A stretch of 64,000 bases of DNA, from assembly GCA_933228895.1 (NCBI GenBank), contig OW121847.1:124724350-124788349 (forward strand), written 5' to 3'. How positions within the stretch are numbered: position 1 is the stretch's first letter; every line of letters begins with the position of its first letter. Origin of the DNA: Platycnemis pennipes (lineage: Eukaryota > Arthropoda > Insecta > Odonata > Platycnemididae). The notes beneath the pieces were generated by a model. That model was not told the DNA's origin, made no database searches, and worked only from the letters and a program-made list of their open reading frames with translations. Shown here piece after piece: positions 51,536 through 61,992 of the stretch. Made by a program: the position numbers and the translations under genes.

Positions 51536-51802
51536 GTTGCCTGTTCCTGTGCTGCCTTTGCTTCCGGGGGGCCACTTCCTCCATCTCGGCGGCGTCCTCC
51601 GTGTCCGGGGGCTTCGGCGTGGACGAGTCCTCGTGGCGCGGTCCCCAGCTCACCGTGGAGCCCCCGGCGCGCCTCGAGTTCTCCAACTCGAGCGGGGGCC
51701 GTCTGCACTGCGCCGCCTCCGGCAACCCACCACCAACGCTCCACTGGGTGCTCGCCTCGGCCGCCGCCTCTGCCGCGCCCGCCCCCGCCCCCGGCGCCCC
51801 AG
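51536..51802 (+). CDS. Dscam: Dscam-family cell adhesion protein, internal exon: end of signal peptide plus first half of Ig domain 1
   Basis: Dscam proteins are neuronal and immune-related cell-surface receptors of the Ig superfamily; homophilic binding through N-terminal Ig domains drives self-recognition and avoidance. The exon encodes 88 whole residues plus a split codon at each end. It opens with a hydrophobic Cys/Leu/Phe run (residues 2-10), which fits the end of a signal peptide, then a Ser/Gly linker (13-33). A typical Dscam Ig1 start follows: GPQLTVEPP (36-44), then LEFSNSSGG with an N-glycosylation sequon, B-strand Cys59 in LHCAASGNPPP and C-strand Trp71 in LHWVLA. It ends in an Ala/Pro/Gly run. 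The acceptor follows a strong pyrimidine tract (ctcctcgcag/gt) and the donor is CAG/gtacgt. Both flanking introns are phase 1. An in-frame TGA at 51493 lies just upstream, so translation cannot start here and an upstream exon must supply the start codon. The family is clear; the paralogue is not resolved, with a Dscam2-type protein my best guess. Confidence 0.88.
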
Positions 51803-52379
51803 GTACGTAGTTGCATCCCCCGGCGAGGGTGCGGACTTTTGCCGCTCCCGCTCGGATGCATGCCTCTAGTCGTTCAGCACGGCAAGGTGAACATCAACTT
51901 TGAGTCGAAAGTATTTTGCATCTAGGGGCGACGGATCCCACACTATGGTACGCGTACCACTCAGTGGTAAGCGGAGGAAGTTTAACAATGACTGAAGTAA
52001 CAGCAAGCACTTCTTGTCGTCAGAATTTCGACTGTCAGTTATGCTTGAATGGACTTCAAATGCATTTTCAACGAGTAAATAATCATATTATTAGAGACTG
52101 CATAAATGAAAAAAGCAGGGTTAAGCAAGTGATAAAATTGTTGGAAAACACTGATTTAGGGTTTAATTTACTTTAAATTAATTCTTCACGGGAAATCGCT
52201 CGTATGAAGCAATTCTATATACCTTACGCACAATCTGGCGGCAATGGCAATGTAATTCTCTCTTAAGCATTGAATGAGGGCGTGAAAATTGAAAATAAAA
52301 TAATGAGTAAGTGAATCAAACACCTCATTCATATTTGCATGTCTTCATGTAATCCGCCGCTAGAGCGTGTGGAAGGGGG

Positions 52380-52900
52380 TTGGAAGGTCACCAGCCGTTA
52401 AGAAGGTATTTTGCTTAAGAGGAGAGAAGATAGCACTTTGGGAAATAATAATGAAATGAGATTCTTAGTTTTATTTTTTTAAATTATGCTTTTTTGGGGT
52501 TTATTAAATTATTGTGCATGAGAAAAACCAATTCGTGCACCTCTCGGTCATACAGTCAATTTCTCTTCATTTTTCGCTTCTATCTGTCCTCTATATGTGG
52601 TACTCAAGTATTGGGCACTTCAGACCGAGAGTATAGGTACAAGGATAGGAATTGAAGGGGGGGAGGAATGGTTCGAAAAACCACCAGTAACTAAAGTATT
52701 AGTCACGGATCTGTCCTACCGCTGTATATTATGGGGATGGAAATATTTTATTTTTATTTTATTTTAAAGAAAATTGCTCACATACAGCAGTATTGCCATT
52801 TTACAGTGACGCATATAACAAATACATAATGAAGACGTAAACATGTAAATATCCACTCCTCTTAAGCAAAATACCTTCTTTACGGCTGGATACCTTCCAA
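52380..52900. mobile_element. MITE-like non-autonomous element with about 44 bp terminal inverted repeats
   Basis: The left end 52380-52423 (ttggaaggtcaccagccgtt, agaaggtattttgcttaaga, ggag) is repeated in reverse complement at 52856-52900, with only a few mismatches. The two ends bound 521 bp with no open frame. The interior carries a copy of a dispersed motif (52610-52660) also found at 3521-3608 and 42191-42278. No clear target-site duplication is visible, so class assignment to a DNA transposon is an inference from the inverted ends alone. Confidence 0.7.
52610..52660 (+). repeat. Dispersed repeat family R1, partial copy 3
   Basis: The core cacttcagaccgagagtat, followed by aaggatagga, corresponds to the second half of the R1 unit. 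It lies inside the inverted-repeat element at 52380-52900, which suggests R1 is the interior of that element family. Confidence 0.6.
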
Positions 52901-55069
52901 ATATCCAAATATGCCTGTAGAATCGGCCTTCAGTTCGTATAATTTGATTTTCAAAGTAACTTTAACCTAGTGAAAAACTTTCTGGTCTCTATAGCTACCA
53001 TAACCTTCTGATAACCGAGCTATACTTCCTGCTCTACTTCTACTATGCTGTGTCTTTTTTTCTGCATTCCGCACCAGCTGCAGTAGAGCTGAGTTATTAT
53101 CAAATAACCCTCATGTCTGGGATAAACCATCTGCTGTGAATAGTAAATTTTACACTGCAGACTACCGGAGCACACCGCGTAAAATAAAAGTTTGTTTTGG
53201 ATACGTAAGTAACGTAATCGATGTTTATAATACTGAGTACATATATATTTCTGCTGTTGATGATAAAGGTTTGCGTCCAAAATAATACAAGGACTCAATT
53301 TATATTGAAAAAATATAAATTGAAACATTTTTTTTCAGATTGGCGAAAAAAAATCATTTAACCGAATTGAATAACCCAAGTCATTAGGAATAGAAATATA
53401 CTAATGCATGAATAATAAGGAGAAAGGAGATGGCATTGTTTAGAACTCGCCTCATCTCAGCCTTATATTTATTCATTAAATACATACGCATTATATGGAG
53501 GTACCTGCTATTTTAAACCACCGGTTTTTTCAATTATGACATTAGAAAGTCAGTATAAAAATGTTAATAACATATAGAAATGTAATTTATTTACTTTATT
53601 TATGCGTTTTCATTAATTATTTTGGATGAGCATCTATTCATGTTACAGTAGTATTTTCAAAGTATATGTCGAACATGTCCTTGAAATGTATTTCATGAGT
53701 TGGTCGCCGGGAAAAACTGAAGACTAACTACAAAAAAATAGTCGCTTCATTCTTTTGCTCATTTACCCGTACGCTTCTACTAGGTTAAATAAAATGGGCG
53801 AACCGGCATGAAATGCGATGCCCGCATGCATACACGTAGTGGCTCTGTAATTCACATGTTGTGGAGGTCGTTACCAAATTCACCAGAAAAACGTGATTAT
53901 AAATGGATACCCGTAATGAGAACTTATCTCATTTTCTCGCTGAATAGGCTATTTACGTTTTATTAGGTGCACAAAATTCGCAAATTGAGTTAATCAATGG
54001 TGTTACGTATCTAAATGGGTGAGATACACGACTGCACTCAACGGTAAGATAAACGGCAGTGGTTAAATTATGATAAATTTAATGCAGATTATCTATGCGT
54101 TCTTCTACACAAGCTATCCTTCTAATCACTATGAAATTACTTCAGTAAAATTTAAATGCTTATTACGTGTGCCTGAAATAACTTTTTTTCTGTGTGAGCA
54201 AGGTCCCTAGACCCCTTGATGTAATTGGTGTTAACTGCACTGATATATTAAAAATGGATTAATAACTCTGTATGTAATTATATACGTGATAAATTACATC
54301 GAAAAACTTGAATTACAATCAACTTCCATGCACCATGCCCTTTTTAAAAGTGACGTCAATTCTAAACTTATTTGTAATGATGACTTTTTATTTATTTATT
54401 TTGTCCTCCATAATTAACTGATAACTAAATTAACCACCTTTATTCATAAATCTAATTAGTTAGGTAAACAGTTTTCTCATGAAGTTTCCTGGAACATTTT
54501 TTTTCATGCTGTTACTAAAATTCAAAACAGTTGTAATCTTTCCCCCGAATTTAATTGTTCCCCACAGCTAATAAAGGGTAGGTCTGAGCAAAAAATATCA
54601 CTTTTAAAATGACAATACAAGACTAAAAGCAATCTAATTCTCTGAAATTTGTCCAAAACTGCTTGGGCCTTTTTTAATGAAACAGCTGGTACCTGGGATG
54701 TTTGGTGGTTAAAAAACTTTTTGTAATATGAGAAAAATCGAGGAAGTCGGAAAAAGTTCTGCGGTGGGAGGAAAATTGTTTTCCGAGTTTCCGCTTTTTC
54801 CACGAATTGGAATTTCGTGAAGTGTAATTCACTGGTTCAACTTCTCTCATCTAAGGTGGCATATCCGGTTCTTTACAAATTCTGACAAATTGTTCTTTTG
54901 CTCCACTGATTCTATAATTTCCCTTTATATTTAATCATACCTATACCGTTGTGTTGTGCAAATTTTTGTGAAAAGTACAGACGTCAAGGTCACATTGAGT
55001 ATTTGCGGTTGTATCCCAGGGGTAAATCATTTGATCAAAGAAATTCGTATATGGAAGTTTGAGAATCAA

Positions 55070-55240
55070 TCAAGATCAAAAGAGATCATCAATCAACGAT
55101 CCTAAGATTTGTTACACATCCCTCCTCCAAGTTCTGCTGTCGGTTGGCTTCTTCAAACTTCTTTAGCTTATACACCCGTCACTTCTTGCTCCACATATCT
55201 CCTGCGAGGCCTTCTTTTCCCATTTTGCTCGTTTATTTAT
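55070..55240 (-). mobile_element. Decayed LINE reverse-transcriptase tail, extreme 3' end
   Basis: Read on the minus strand with frame changes, 55240-55110 gives KRRPRRRYVEQEVTG, then pieces resembling the KEFKKLANNREEWRR-type end of the same RT tail as at 50022-50450. A 3' terminus similar to that copy (AAATCTTAGGATCGTTGA, then TGATGATC) follows at about 55110-55070. It is frame-disrupted and not functional. Confidence 0.6.
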
Positions 55241-55388
55241 CTTACAATGACTTTGTAGCAACTGTTGGACTTTGACGTTCAGGTTTTGGAATTGAAAGGG
55301 TCGATAGTCATTAGCGAATTTCTTAACGGTGATATGATTCAGTATTTACGTGGTCTTGTTGTTCTGGTCTCACTGTCAAAACTGACAT

Positions 55389-55880
55389 TAGTTAACCATC
55401 AAAACAGTATCATACCGAAAGCTATCAGGACCGAAACGTCCGTTAGCAAGGTAATCATAAGTAATGTCACAATCACTAGTCATCAGTCCTGGGATTGTTT
55501 GACGCAGTTTTCCACACGATTCCTCTATTGGCAAGCCTCTCACTATTTCATAAATCTTTCCTGTAGCCTTTCTCACTACTCGTTTTTTATATTATGGCCT
55601 ACTTATCCTGCCTTTGCCATTCTTCTTGTTCACTATTCCCTTGACGACTCTATTCTTCAGACCGTCATGTCTCAATATTTGGCCAGTTAGGTAATCCAAT
55701 CCTCTCTTTAAAACTATCATCATGCATCTCCTTTCTTCCACTCATCTTAGGATTTCTTCGTTTGTCTCTCGGTCGATCCGTTTGATCATAATCATTTATT
55801 GTAACACCACGTGTCGGTTGAACACGGTATTGAATTCTCAGCAGCTGTTATCGTCCGTGCTTTACTGCCACAAAGAAGCA
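55389..55880 (-). mobile_element. Decayed LINE reverse-transcriptase tail
   Basis: Minus-strand translation across several stops gives a ragged copy of the RT C-terminal tail: RTITAAE near 55850, a weakened linker, then LTGQILRHDGLKNRVVKGI, VNKKNGKGRI and RKATGKIYEIVRGLPIEESC, ending near 55389. The ILRHDGL and KNGKGR blocks are the same landmarks seen at 50049-50408. It has multiple frameshifts and stops, so it is a relic. It lies next to another minus-strand tail (55070-55240); the two could be one insertion interrupted by a duplication, or two insertions. Confidence 0.7.
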
Positions 55881-56224
55881 TGTATCAGTTGCAATACTTA
55901 AAATTCCTGCTCTCAGACCACTGGAGGCTCATTTTATTCGCTATGATCACCAATCCAAGCAAACTAAAGTAAAACGGTGCATCACATCTTGTGGTACACT
56001 CTCAACCCATGTCACAAGCAATCCTGTAAATCTCTCGTAAGGAAATCCTCTCCACAGTCAAGAGCTATTCGAGAACCAATCCTGATATCTGAATCCTGAA
56101 AAATATCCCTTTCATCCTTTCATCAGGGAATCTAATTTTCATTCCCCTTCCGAGGGTCCAGTGTCTAGTCCCAATTATTGTAGGAAATTTGCAATTGCTT
56201 GCTGGTGGAATTAGGTTTTACATC

Positions 56225-56560
56225 TGGATCATGCTTCTTAATGTCAGGGAGGCAATGACGATAACCGTCTCAGATAAGCCAAGGCTGAAAAATTCTAAAT
56301 TTGACACTGTAGAAAAATAATGAAGGGAAATGGATTGATCGAGTGACAAACCAAGAAGTCCTAAGAGAAGTAAGAGAAACAGCTGCCACATAAAATTTTT
56401 AAAGAGGAGAGACAACCCAATCGAACGTGATATCTCGAAACGTGATGGCCTGATGATTAAAAGACATAAATTTGAAGAGGGTAGCTGATAAGAGAATCGA
56501 ATAGAAAGCTTCGTCAAACCAACCTTAAGATTGAGGAATGGCGATGATATAGGTACCCGC
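56225..56560 (+). mobile_element. Decayed LINE reverse-transcriptase tail, sense orientation
   Basis: Plus-strand frames give EAMTITVSDKPRLK, then WIDRVTNQEVLREVRE, a broken block matching KRRDNPIERDI and SKRDGLMIKR, and finally NLKRVADKRIE. The order and spacing match the RT tail at 50049-50408, although the GHILRH block is eroded. The 3' end (CCTTAAGATTGAGGAATGGCG, then ATGAT) resembles the termini of the other copies. It is directly followed by a SINE tail fragment at 56600-56650. Confidence 0.7.
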
Positions 56561-56599
56561 GTTAGTACAGTGCACTTCGAGTAAAGGTCTCCCTCCGTC

Positions 56600-56710
56600 G
56601 AATTGGACGTTAAACCGTAGATTCCTTGGCGCCTTTTGTCCAGTGTAGGCGCCAGAACCAACGCCGGGTTTCCCTCCATCATTCCTGCGTTTCCCGTATA
56701 CGCCCTTAAT
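56600..56710 (+). mobile_element. SINE tail fragment next to a LINE tail
   Basis: The block ttggacgttaaaccgtagat, then ccttggcgccttttgtc and gtgtaggcgcc, matches the tails of the 27165-27785 cluster. It directly follows the plus-strand LINE relic at 56225-56560. Confidence 0.6.
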
Positions 56711-59700
56711 CAATTTCCCGCCTAGCCACAAAGGCGCAAATACCCTTAGCTGACGGTCATCTCCCCCGAATCCTCGAGTTAACCGGCTCAAAACTAGAAA
56801 GAGAATGAATAGTTCCCTCTCGAAATAGTTGTTTTCACTCACGTCTCTCATTTCCTTTACGCCATTCGCTATCCACTTCGCACAGCACTTATGTTTTCTC
56901 CCTTGGTGAGCTGTGGAGACTGATGCGAGGGGTTCTTCATCGCTTCTCTCCCACATTTCCGTGCATTGCCATCAGCTCTTCCGTTCTTACCTGCCCCAGC
57001 CTGCACTTAAGCTTTTAGACACCCCGTGGCAACATCTCTCGCCCCACCCCTCTTCCCGCCTCCCTCCTCTTCCTCTCACTCCCCCTTTGTCTGGATGTGT
57101 GGGAGCAATTTCGTCGAAATATTCCTGCGCTGCTGCCGTTATAAAGAGAGCCTTAGAGGAATCCCATGCATTAGGATCGTGGGTGAAGACGGCAAGCGCG
57201 TGGAGTGGTGGGGTGGGGTGAAGGTGTGAGTAAGGCCGAGGGGAGGAGGGGAGCCGAAGAGAAACTGCTTTCATAAGGCAGTGGAGTGACTTGTGGGTTT
57301 GGCATAGGCTGCAGAGTAGAAGACAATTATGCGACGCACCTCAACAGGCACGTGTGAATTTAGCGAGAAGGAATGGGGAGGTTTAATATGCTGTGCCCGA
57401 GCGAGATAATTCTGTAGTGTCGTGTCAGAATTTTCTGAGATAAAATTTAAATGCTACGCAGAGAATTGTTTTCATTTTTTGAAAATTCGTCCATAAATGT
57501 AGGCTCTAATGACCCATATCACGGATAGTTTGTTATTTTTTTCCCAGTTTTTATGAATGTAGCTAGTATTTTGTGTTATAAGCGATTACGTTAACCGTAA
57601 AGAAACATATCCAAAGCATTTTTGTATTGCTATTTACTCCTTTCCTGTAAAAATTATAGGATCATGAATTTTTGCCATGGATGAGTTGTTGTAAATTCAG
57701 CGCATTTTTGGATATTTTCGCTGCATTAAACATTCCTCTGCAGATTTAAGGATGTCATTGAGCTTCACAATTGAACATAACGAGAGAAATGTTGTGTGAC
57801 CTTTCTCGTTGGACGCAGATGTTTGAAACCGACATGAATTATTTCCACATTCCATCCATATTGTTTAATGCGGGATTTATATTCTTGCGCCTCTCCTAGA
57901 CATCTCGTTAAAAATGCGGGCTCTCATTCTGTGCAGCATCATGACTGGCAAACAAGGATCATTAAAGAATGAACATTATGGCACTCGGAAGAAGGATTCA
58001 GTCGCGAATGGGGGATGAATATTTTTCCCGAGAAAATTGTGACGCGAGAGCATAAGGAGACGAGAGTTTCGGAAAGGTTTTTTTACGGGACACTTTAATG
58101 CGCGTAGAAAAAGAAGTGGTGACATTCGGGGGGTCGTTTACTTCTTTCGGTTTCATGGAAATGAAAAGTATCAAGAAAGGAATATATTTTTGGGATCCTG
58201 GTTGAGAGGATTTGCGAAATTTCACTGTCTTCGGGATGGCGATGCTTTATGGTCTCCACTGTGGGAATTTGCCCTCGGAAGTGGAGTGCCGAGTGGCAGA
58301 ATGAATTATTCCTCCATAGACTTTCCAAATGAAAGTGGATTTAGGGGAAGACGGTTCACTCCGAGTTATGGCCTCGTAATGGACCAAACAAATTTACGGA
58401 TAGCTCATTTTCCCTAATTACATTGGAATGGTTGGACTGCTACAGTTTGGGCATTAAGCTTTGCAGTTTGAATTGAAATCTCATTTAAAAAAACCAATTG
58501 AACATTCCCTTGAGTGCAGGGATCATTTAACTTCTGCCTCTAGAGTTATGAAATAATTTCGGCTCGAAGTATTCTTTTCTGTTTACTTTTAGGATGGCTA
58601 ATTGTAAAATTACCATTGCTTGGCTATGACGTTTGATTCGGTAAAAGCTTACCGTCCCTTTACTTACACTCACTTTTTCATCTCTTCGTAATGTTTTCTC
58701 ATAAGACAGGGACAATTTGTTTTTTAAATCTAGCAACCCCATTGCAAGTAAGAACCATTTTTGAGAAAAATTATGGCTAAAATACTACCGAATTGCATAA
58801 AGGAGACTGCGCATCTCAGGTTGGTACTAAAAAGCGCTGAGAATTTTCCGCCGTGTACAGGTTCATCTTTTTTCTTCCTTCTTTCTTGGCCCTCGCGGTT
58901 TCCCGCGTTGTTTGTCTTTCCATCTAGGACGTCTCCGCTCCTTCTCTGCTTCAATGCTCGAAGGGCTCACATGCAAGTGCTGCGCTCTATATCCGTGATG
59001 AGTAACGTGAACTCTGGGAGTAATTTTTTTAAGTAGTCTACTGTCAGCGGTGAGTAATGAGCTGAGGACATGCTAACTCCCAGGATGAAATAAAGCTACG
59101 TATCATCTAACCTCCGCGACTACCTGCCAAAATATCCAGTCGCATTACTGAACGGAGACGCACAGAAACTTACCAAGGCATTTTCCTTAAAGTTATTTGA
59201 ACAAGGGATTGTGTTACAGAACGGTTAAAGTGAGTCTTTTTTTGATATGGTTTCAAAAATTTTGAAATTTACTTGGCTAATACAGTTCATCTTCAGAGTT
59301 GAATCGACTGAATTTGGAAAAAAAAATCTCGGAAACGATGTCCACCGATCGTTTTACAGAATATTCAACTTGGGCAGCTACAGAGAACGCTATCATCTCC
59401 GTGAATTTTTCCAATTGTGTTGTTAATATTCTTTGCAATCGATGAATTAAAACCATCGTAAATCACTTTCCTGTCAATAGCACTGCTGATGCTCAATATT
59501 TTAGCAAAATCGTCTTTCAAAGGTTATTCGTTATAATTATCCTGCCTGCTTTGAATGGTAAAACTACGTGGAAATAATCATAAATTCGTTCATAGCAATC
59601 CCCAGGAAATAATGAAGTCAATAGAACAATCACGAATACGTTTGAGGAAAGACCACGTACTAGCATATCTACTATTTACACTTTTCCTGGAATTTTGGGG

Positions 59701-60050
59701 GCTTATCCAGCTAGTATTTTAAGCATCACTCTCCACCGTGTATCAAATCGGAGCACGAGCACGAGAAATACAAGCGCGAGAAATAGTTGACCACGAGCAG
59801 TACTACCTATTTATAGTTCTTACTAAGTGAGATGACTGAGAATTGAAATCATTCCCGCCCAAGGAAGTTGGTAGGGGACCTGGAATAGGTACGTTTTACT
59901 GGCAATTGAGTAGTGGTGGAGGAAACCTGGTGTACGTTTATTTCAACTCCGTATGAAAGGCACGTAATATTCAAATTTCAAACCTAACTGTTGAAAAAGG
60001 TCCAGGAATTCAAGTAGAGCCAGTATTACAATAGAAAATCCATACTATTG

Positions 60051-60113
60051 GTGAGATTTGAACCCGAATATTAGGTACGGGTCGTCAGTAATCTATCCAG
60101 CACACCGACCAGG
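60051..60113 (-). mobile_element. tRNA-like SINE fragment, minus strand
   Basis: The reverse complement reads tggtcggtgtgctggatag, then cgggttcaaatctcac with the consensus-like B box ggttcaaatctc. Spacing of about 40 bases fits a tRNA-derived head. It lies 300 bp before Dscam exon B in antisense orientation. Confidence 0.55.
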
Positions 60114-60415
60114 TATCAGATTGATATATTGATATCTTAGTTGCTGGCAAATGTAATGAGATCCTCTGAGCTAAACGTTATGTAAATCCCTTCTGAAGTT
60201 GATTCCCAACACTTTCAAATTGATCAAAGTAAAAGCCTATCTGGATGTGGGATATTTCAGAAATCGACATGATATCAGCACTATCAATGGGTGTAAGGTT
60301 GGGAATCAGACTGGTGTCATGCTCTGAGAACCTAAAATCCTTGCTTGTATGACAAAACGAAACTTCGGAACGGCGTGTTTCATGTATCACTTCTTTGTTC
60401 TCTTCTACGTTTCAG

Positions 60416-60628
60416 GAGACTATGGATATGGCAGCGGGGGCGTGATCGCCCCGGCGTCCGCCGTCGGGGACGTCACCGGCGTCCGCCGCGTCCTGCGCAA
60501 CGGAACGCTGCTGTTCCCGCCCTTCCCCCCGGCTGCCTTCCGACACGACGTCCACGGCGCCGTGTACCGGTGCCTCGCGTCCAATGCCGCCGGAAGAGTC
60601 CTAAGCCGGGACTCTCACGTGAGAGCGG
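60416..60628 (+). CDS. Dscam: Dscam-family cell adhesion protein, internal exon: second half of Ig domain 1
   Basis: This 213 bp exon completes the Ig1 domain begun at 51536-51802. Its first two bases (GA) join the last base of the previous exon (G) to make a Gly codon, and it again ends one base into a codon, so both boundaries are phase 1. It encodes a Gly-rich start (DYGYGSGG), then the Dscam hallmark order: SAVGDVTG, a leucine-rich turn with sequon NGT, LLFPPFPP, FRHDVHGAVYRC with the F-strand Cys (residue 142 counting from exon A), LASNAAGRVLSRD and HVRA. The FPPF, VHxxVYxCLA and SRDxHVRA segments match remembered Drosophila Dscam Ig1. The acceptor is tctacgtttcag/GA and the donor is GCG/Ggtgagt read as G/gtgagt. 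Exon GC is far above the surrounding intron. Residues 75-105 around the junction are a low-complexity insertion relative to Dscam1. Ig2 exons must lie downstream of the window. Confidence 0.9.
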
Positions 60629-60890
60629 GTGAGTATCCGGTCGAGAAAATGGCCTTGATTATGCCCAGCGTAAAAAATAAGCCCGCTTCTGACTGAGGAA
60701 AGTTCAATGACGAAAAAGGACAACTGTTCGTATATTTACTGGTATTTTGAGTGCACAAAAGGAATTTTCCAAAGTAGCCCTTAAGGTTTTTCTTTTTAAA
60801 TTCCTAGAAAATCAATACAAACTTTCGAAAGAAACGAAGTCATATAGTAGGTAAGTTTCACTTTGAGAAGAGAGTGAATAAGAAAAACCG

Positions 60891-61530
60891 ATGTTTTTTG
60901 CGTTTGTGGATTTGGAGAAGGCTTTTAATAACGTTGATTGAAATTCAATGCTCAGCATCCTAAAGGAAATCGGAGTGTCGTACATTGATCGAAGAAATAA
61001 TCACACTGTGTTAAAAAAACAGGTGGCTGTTATCAAATAAGGACCCAGCAGTGAAGATACAAGAATGAAGAGAGGAGTGTGATAAATAACTGTCTTCCGT
61101 CATTTTCCATGCCCAGAAGAAGCCAAACCAGCATCAAACGATGAAATGAAAAAGCTTAAGGTAGTGGAAGAGTATTTTTAACAGGGAATCCAAGTGACTA
61201 GCGATTAGCGAACCAAGAAATAAATTGGCTGTTGAATAGCCCAGACAAAAAGGGCAGCTTACTTATTTTCATTACAGCTGGAAGTACAACTTCGAAAGTC
61301 AGGAAACACTCCATTAGAGCGTGTATCTGGAGCATGTCTCTTATGATAGTGAGGCGTGGGCGATAACAGAAGCAGAAAAATCAAGGCTGGAAGCCTTCGA
61401 AATGTGGTGGATGTGAATGAGACGAATTATATTAATATAAAGCGCCATAATATATTTATATTGTAGTGCTTTAAATACGTTGATGATAGGAGAATCTTAG
61501 GATTCTTGATGATGATGAATATTGCTTTGC
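60891..61530 (+). mobile_element. Decayed LINE with reverse-transcriptase palm fragment and C-terminal tail
   Basis: The plus strand encodes FVDLEKAFNNVDW at 60898-60940, the RT motif that usually holds the first catalytic Asp. Next come SMLSILKEIGVSYIDRR, a KKQVAVIK piece, MKRGVR (the conserved ERGVRQG block), DKKGSLL and SKVRKHSIRACIWSMSLYDSEAWAITEAEKSRLEAFEMWW across frameshifts, to about 61420. The FADD active-site segment is missing, probably deleted between 61080 and 61230. The 3' end at 61488-61530 (GAATCTTAGGATTCTTGATG, then a short GATGA run) matches the other copies. This relic lies in the intron after exon B. Confidence 0.75.
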
Positions 61531-61909
61531 TCAATGACTCTTTATGAAGCGTTTCATTTCCTTGCAGTTCCCTTTTCTAAAGATCTCTCCTCCTCTCAAC
61601 CATTCCGGGTGATTCCCTTCTCCGTACCCACTTTCGTGTAAGCTTTCTCCTTTCCCGCATGGCTTGTCTCATATTATTTACCTTACCCTGCCTTACCTAA
61701 ATGTTGGTTACCTTTATCGTGTCCTCCATTCTTTGCCCCTCCTTTTCTTCCCCCAAGTACCCCAAATTCAGCTTTCAAAGGTAAAAATCTGGTGGTTGCA
61801 GTACATACGTAGGAGTTAGTTTTAAAGGTGCTACAACTGCTGAAGTTCATTCACATCAACCAATGTAACTTAACCTTACTTTTACTCTTAAGATAAACAC
61901 AAAATCAAT

Positions 61910-61992
61910 GCCCGAGGTCGAATGTGAAATCATGACCTTTGATTGCCAAGCTGGTGCGTTACCGAACTGTGTACCGCGGTTGGCGTATTGGT
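61910..61992 (-). mobile_element. tRNA-like SINE fragment, minus strand
   Basis: The reverse complement includes cagttcggtaacgcaccagc, then ttggcaatcaaaggtcatga and ttcgacctcggg, closely resembling a tRNA D arm, anticodon arm and a disrupted B box. The disruption argues for a SINE or tRNA pseudogene rather than a working tRNA. Confidence 0.5.

Larger units (their letters stand above)
51803..60415 (+). other. Dscam Ig1-splitting intron (phase 1, 8,613 bp)
   Basis: The intron begins gtacgt and ends ttcag and interrupts a Gly codon between the C and D strands of Ig1. It is AT-rich and carries a terminal-inverted-repeat element at 52380-52900, LINE tails at 55070-55240, 55389-55880 and 56225-56560, a SINE tail at 56600-56650 and a tRNA-like SINE at 60051-60113. 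I looked for extra Ig-like exons (cysteine and tryptophan spacing, VHxxVYxC-type motifs) between the two exons and saw none, so there is no sign of an alternative-exon array here. The stretches 52900-55070 and 56710-60050 otherwise look like unique AT-rich DNA with only short pyrimidine runs near 57040-57085. Confidence 0.8.

Noticed and set aside
51412..51861. 149-residue minus-strand and 150-residue plus-strand frames over Dscam exon A
   Set aside because: They are shadows of the real GC-rich exon in other frames and lack its Ig-domain pattern and splice phase.
51803..60415. Possible alternative Ig exon array as in arthropod Dscam1
   Set aside because: No second exon-like copy with Cys/Trp spacing or Dscam motifs was found in the intron, and known Dscam1 arrays affect Ig2, Ig3 and Ig7 rather than Ig1.
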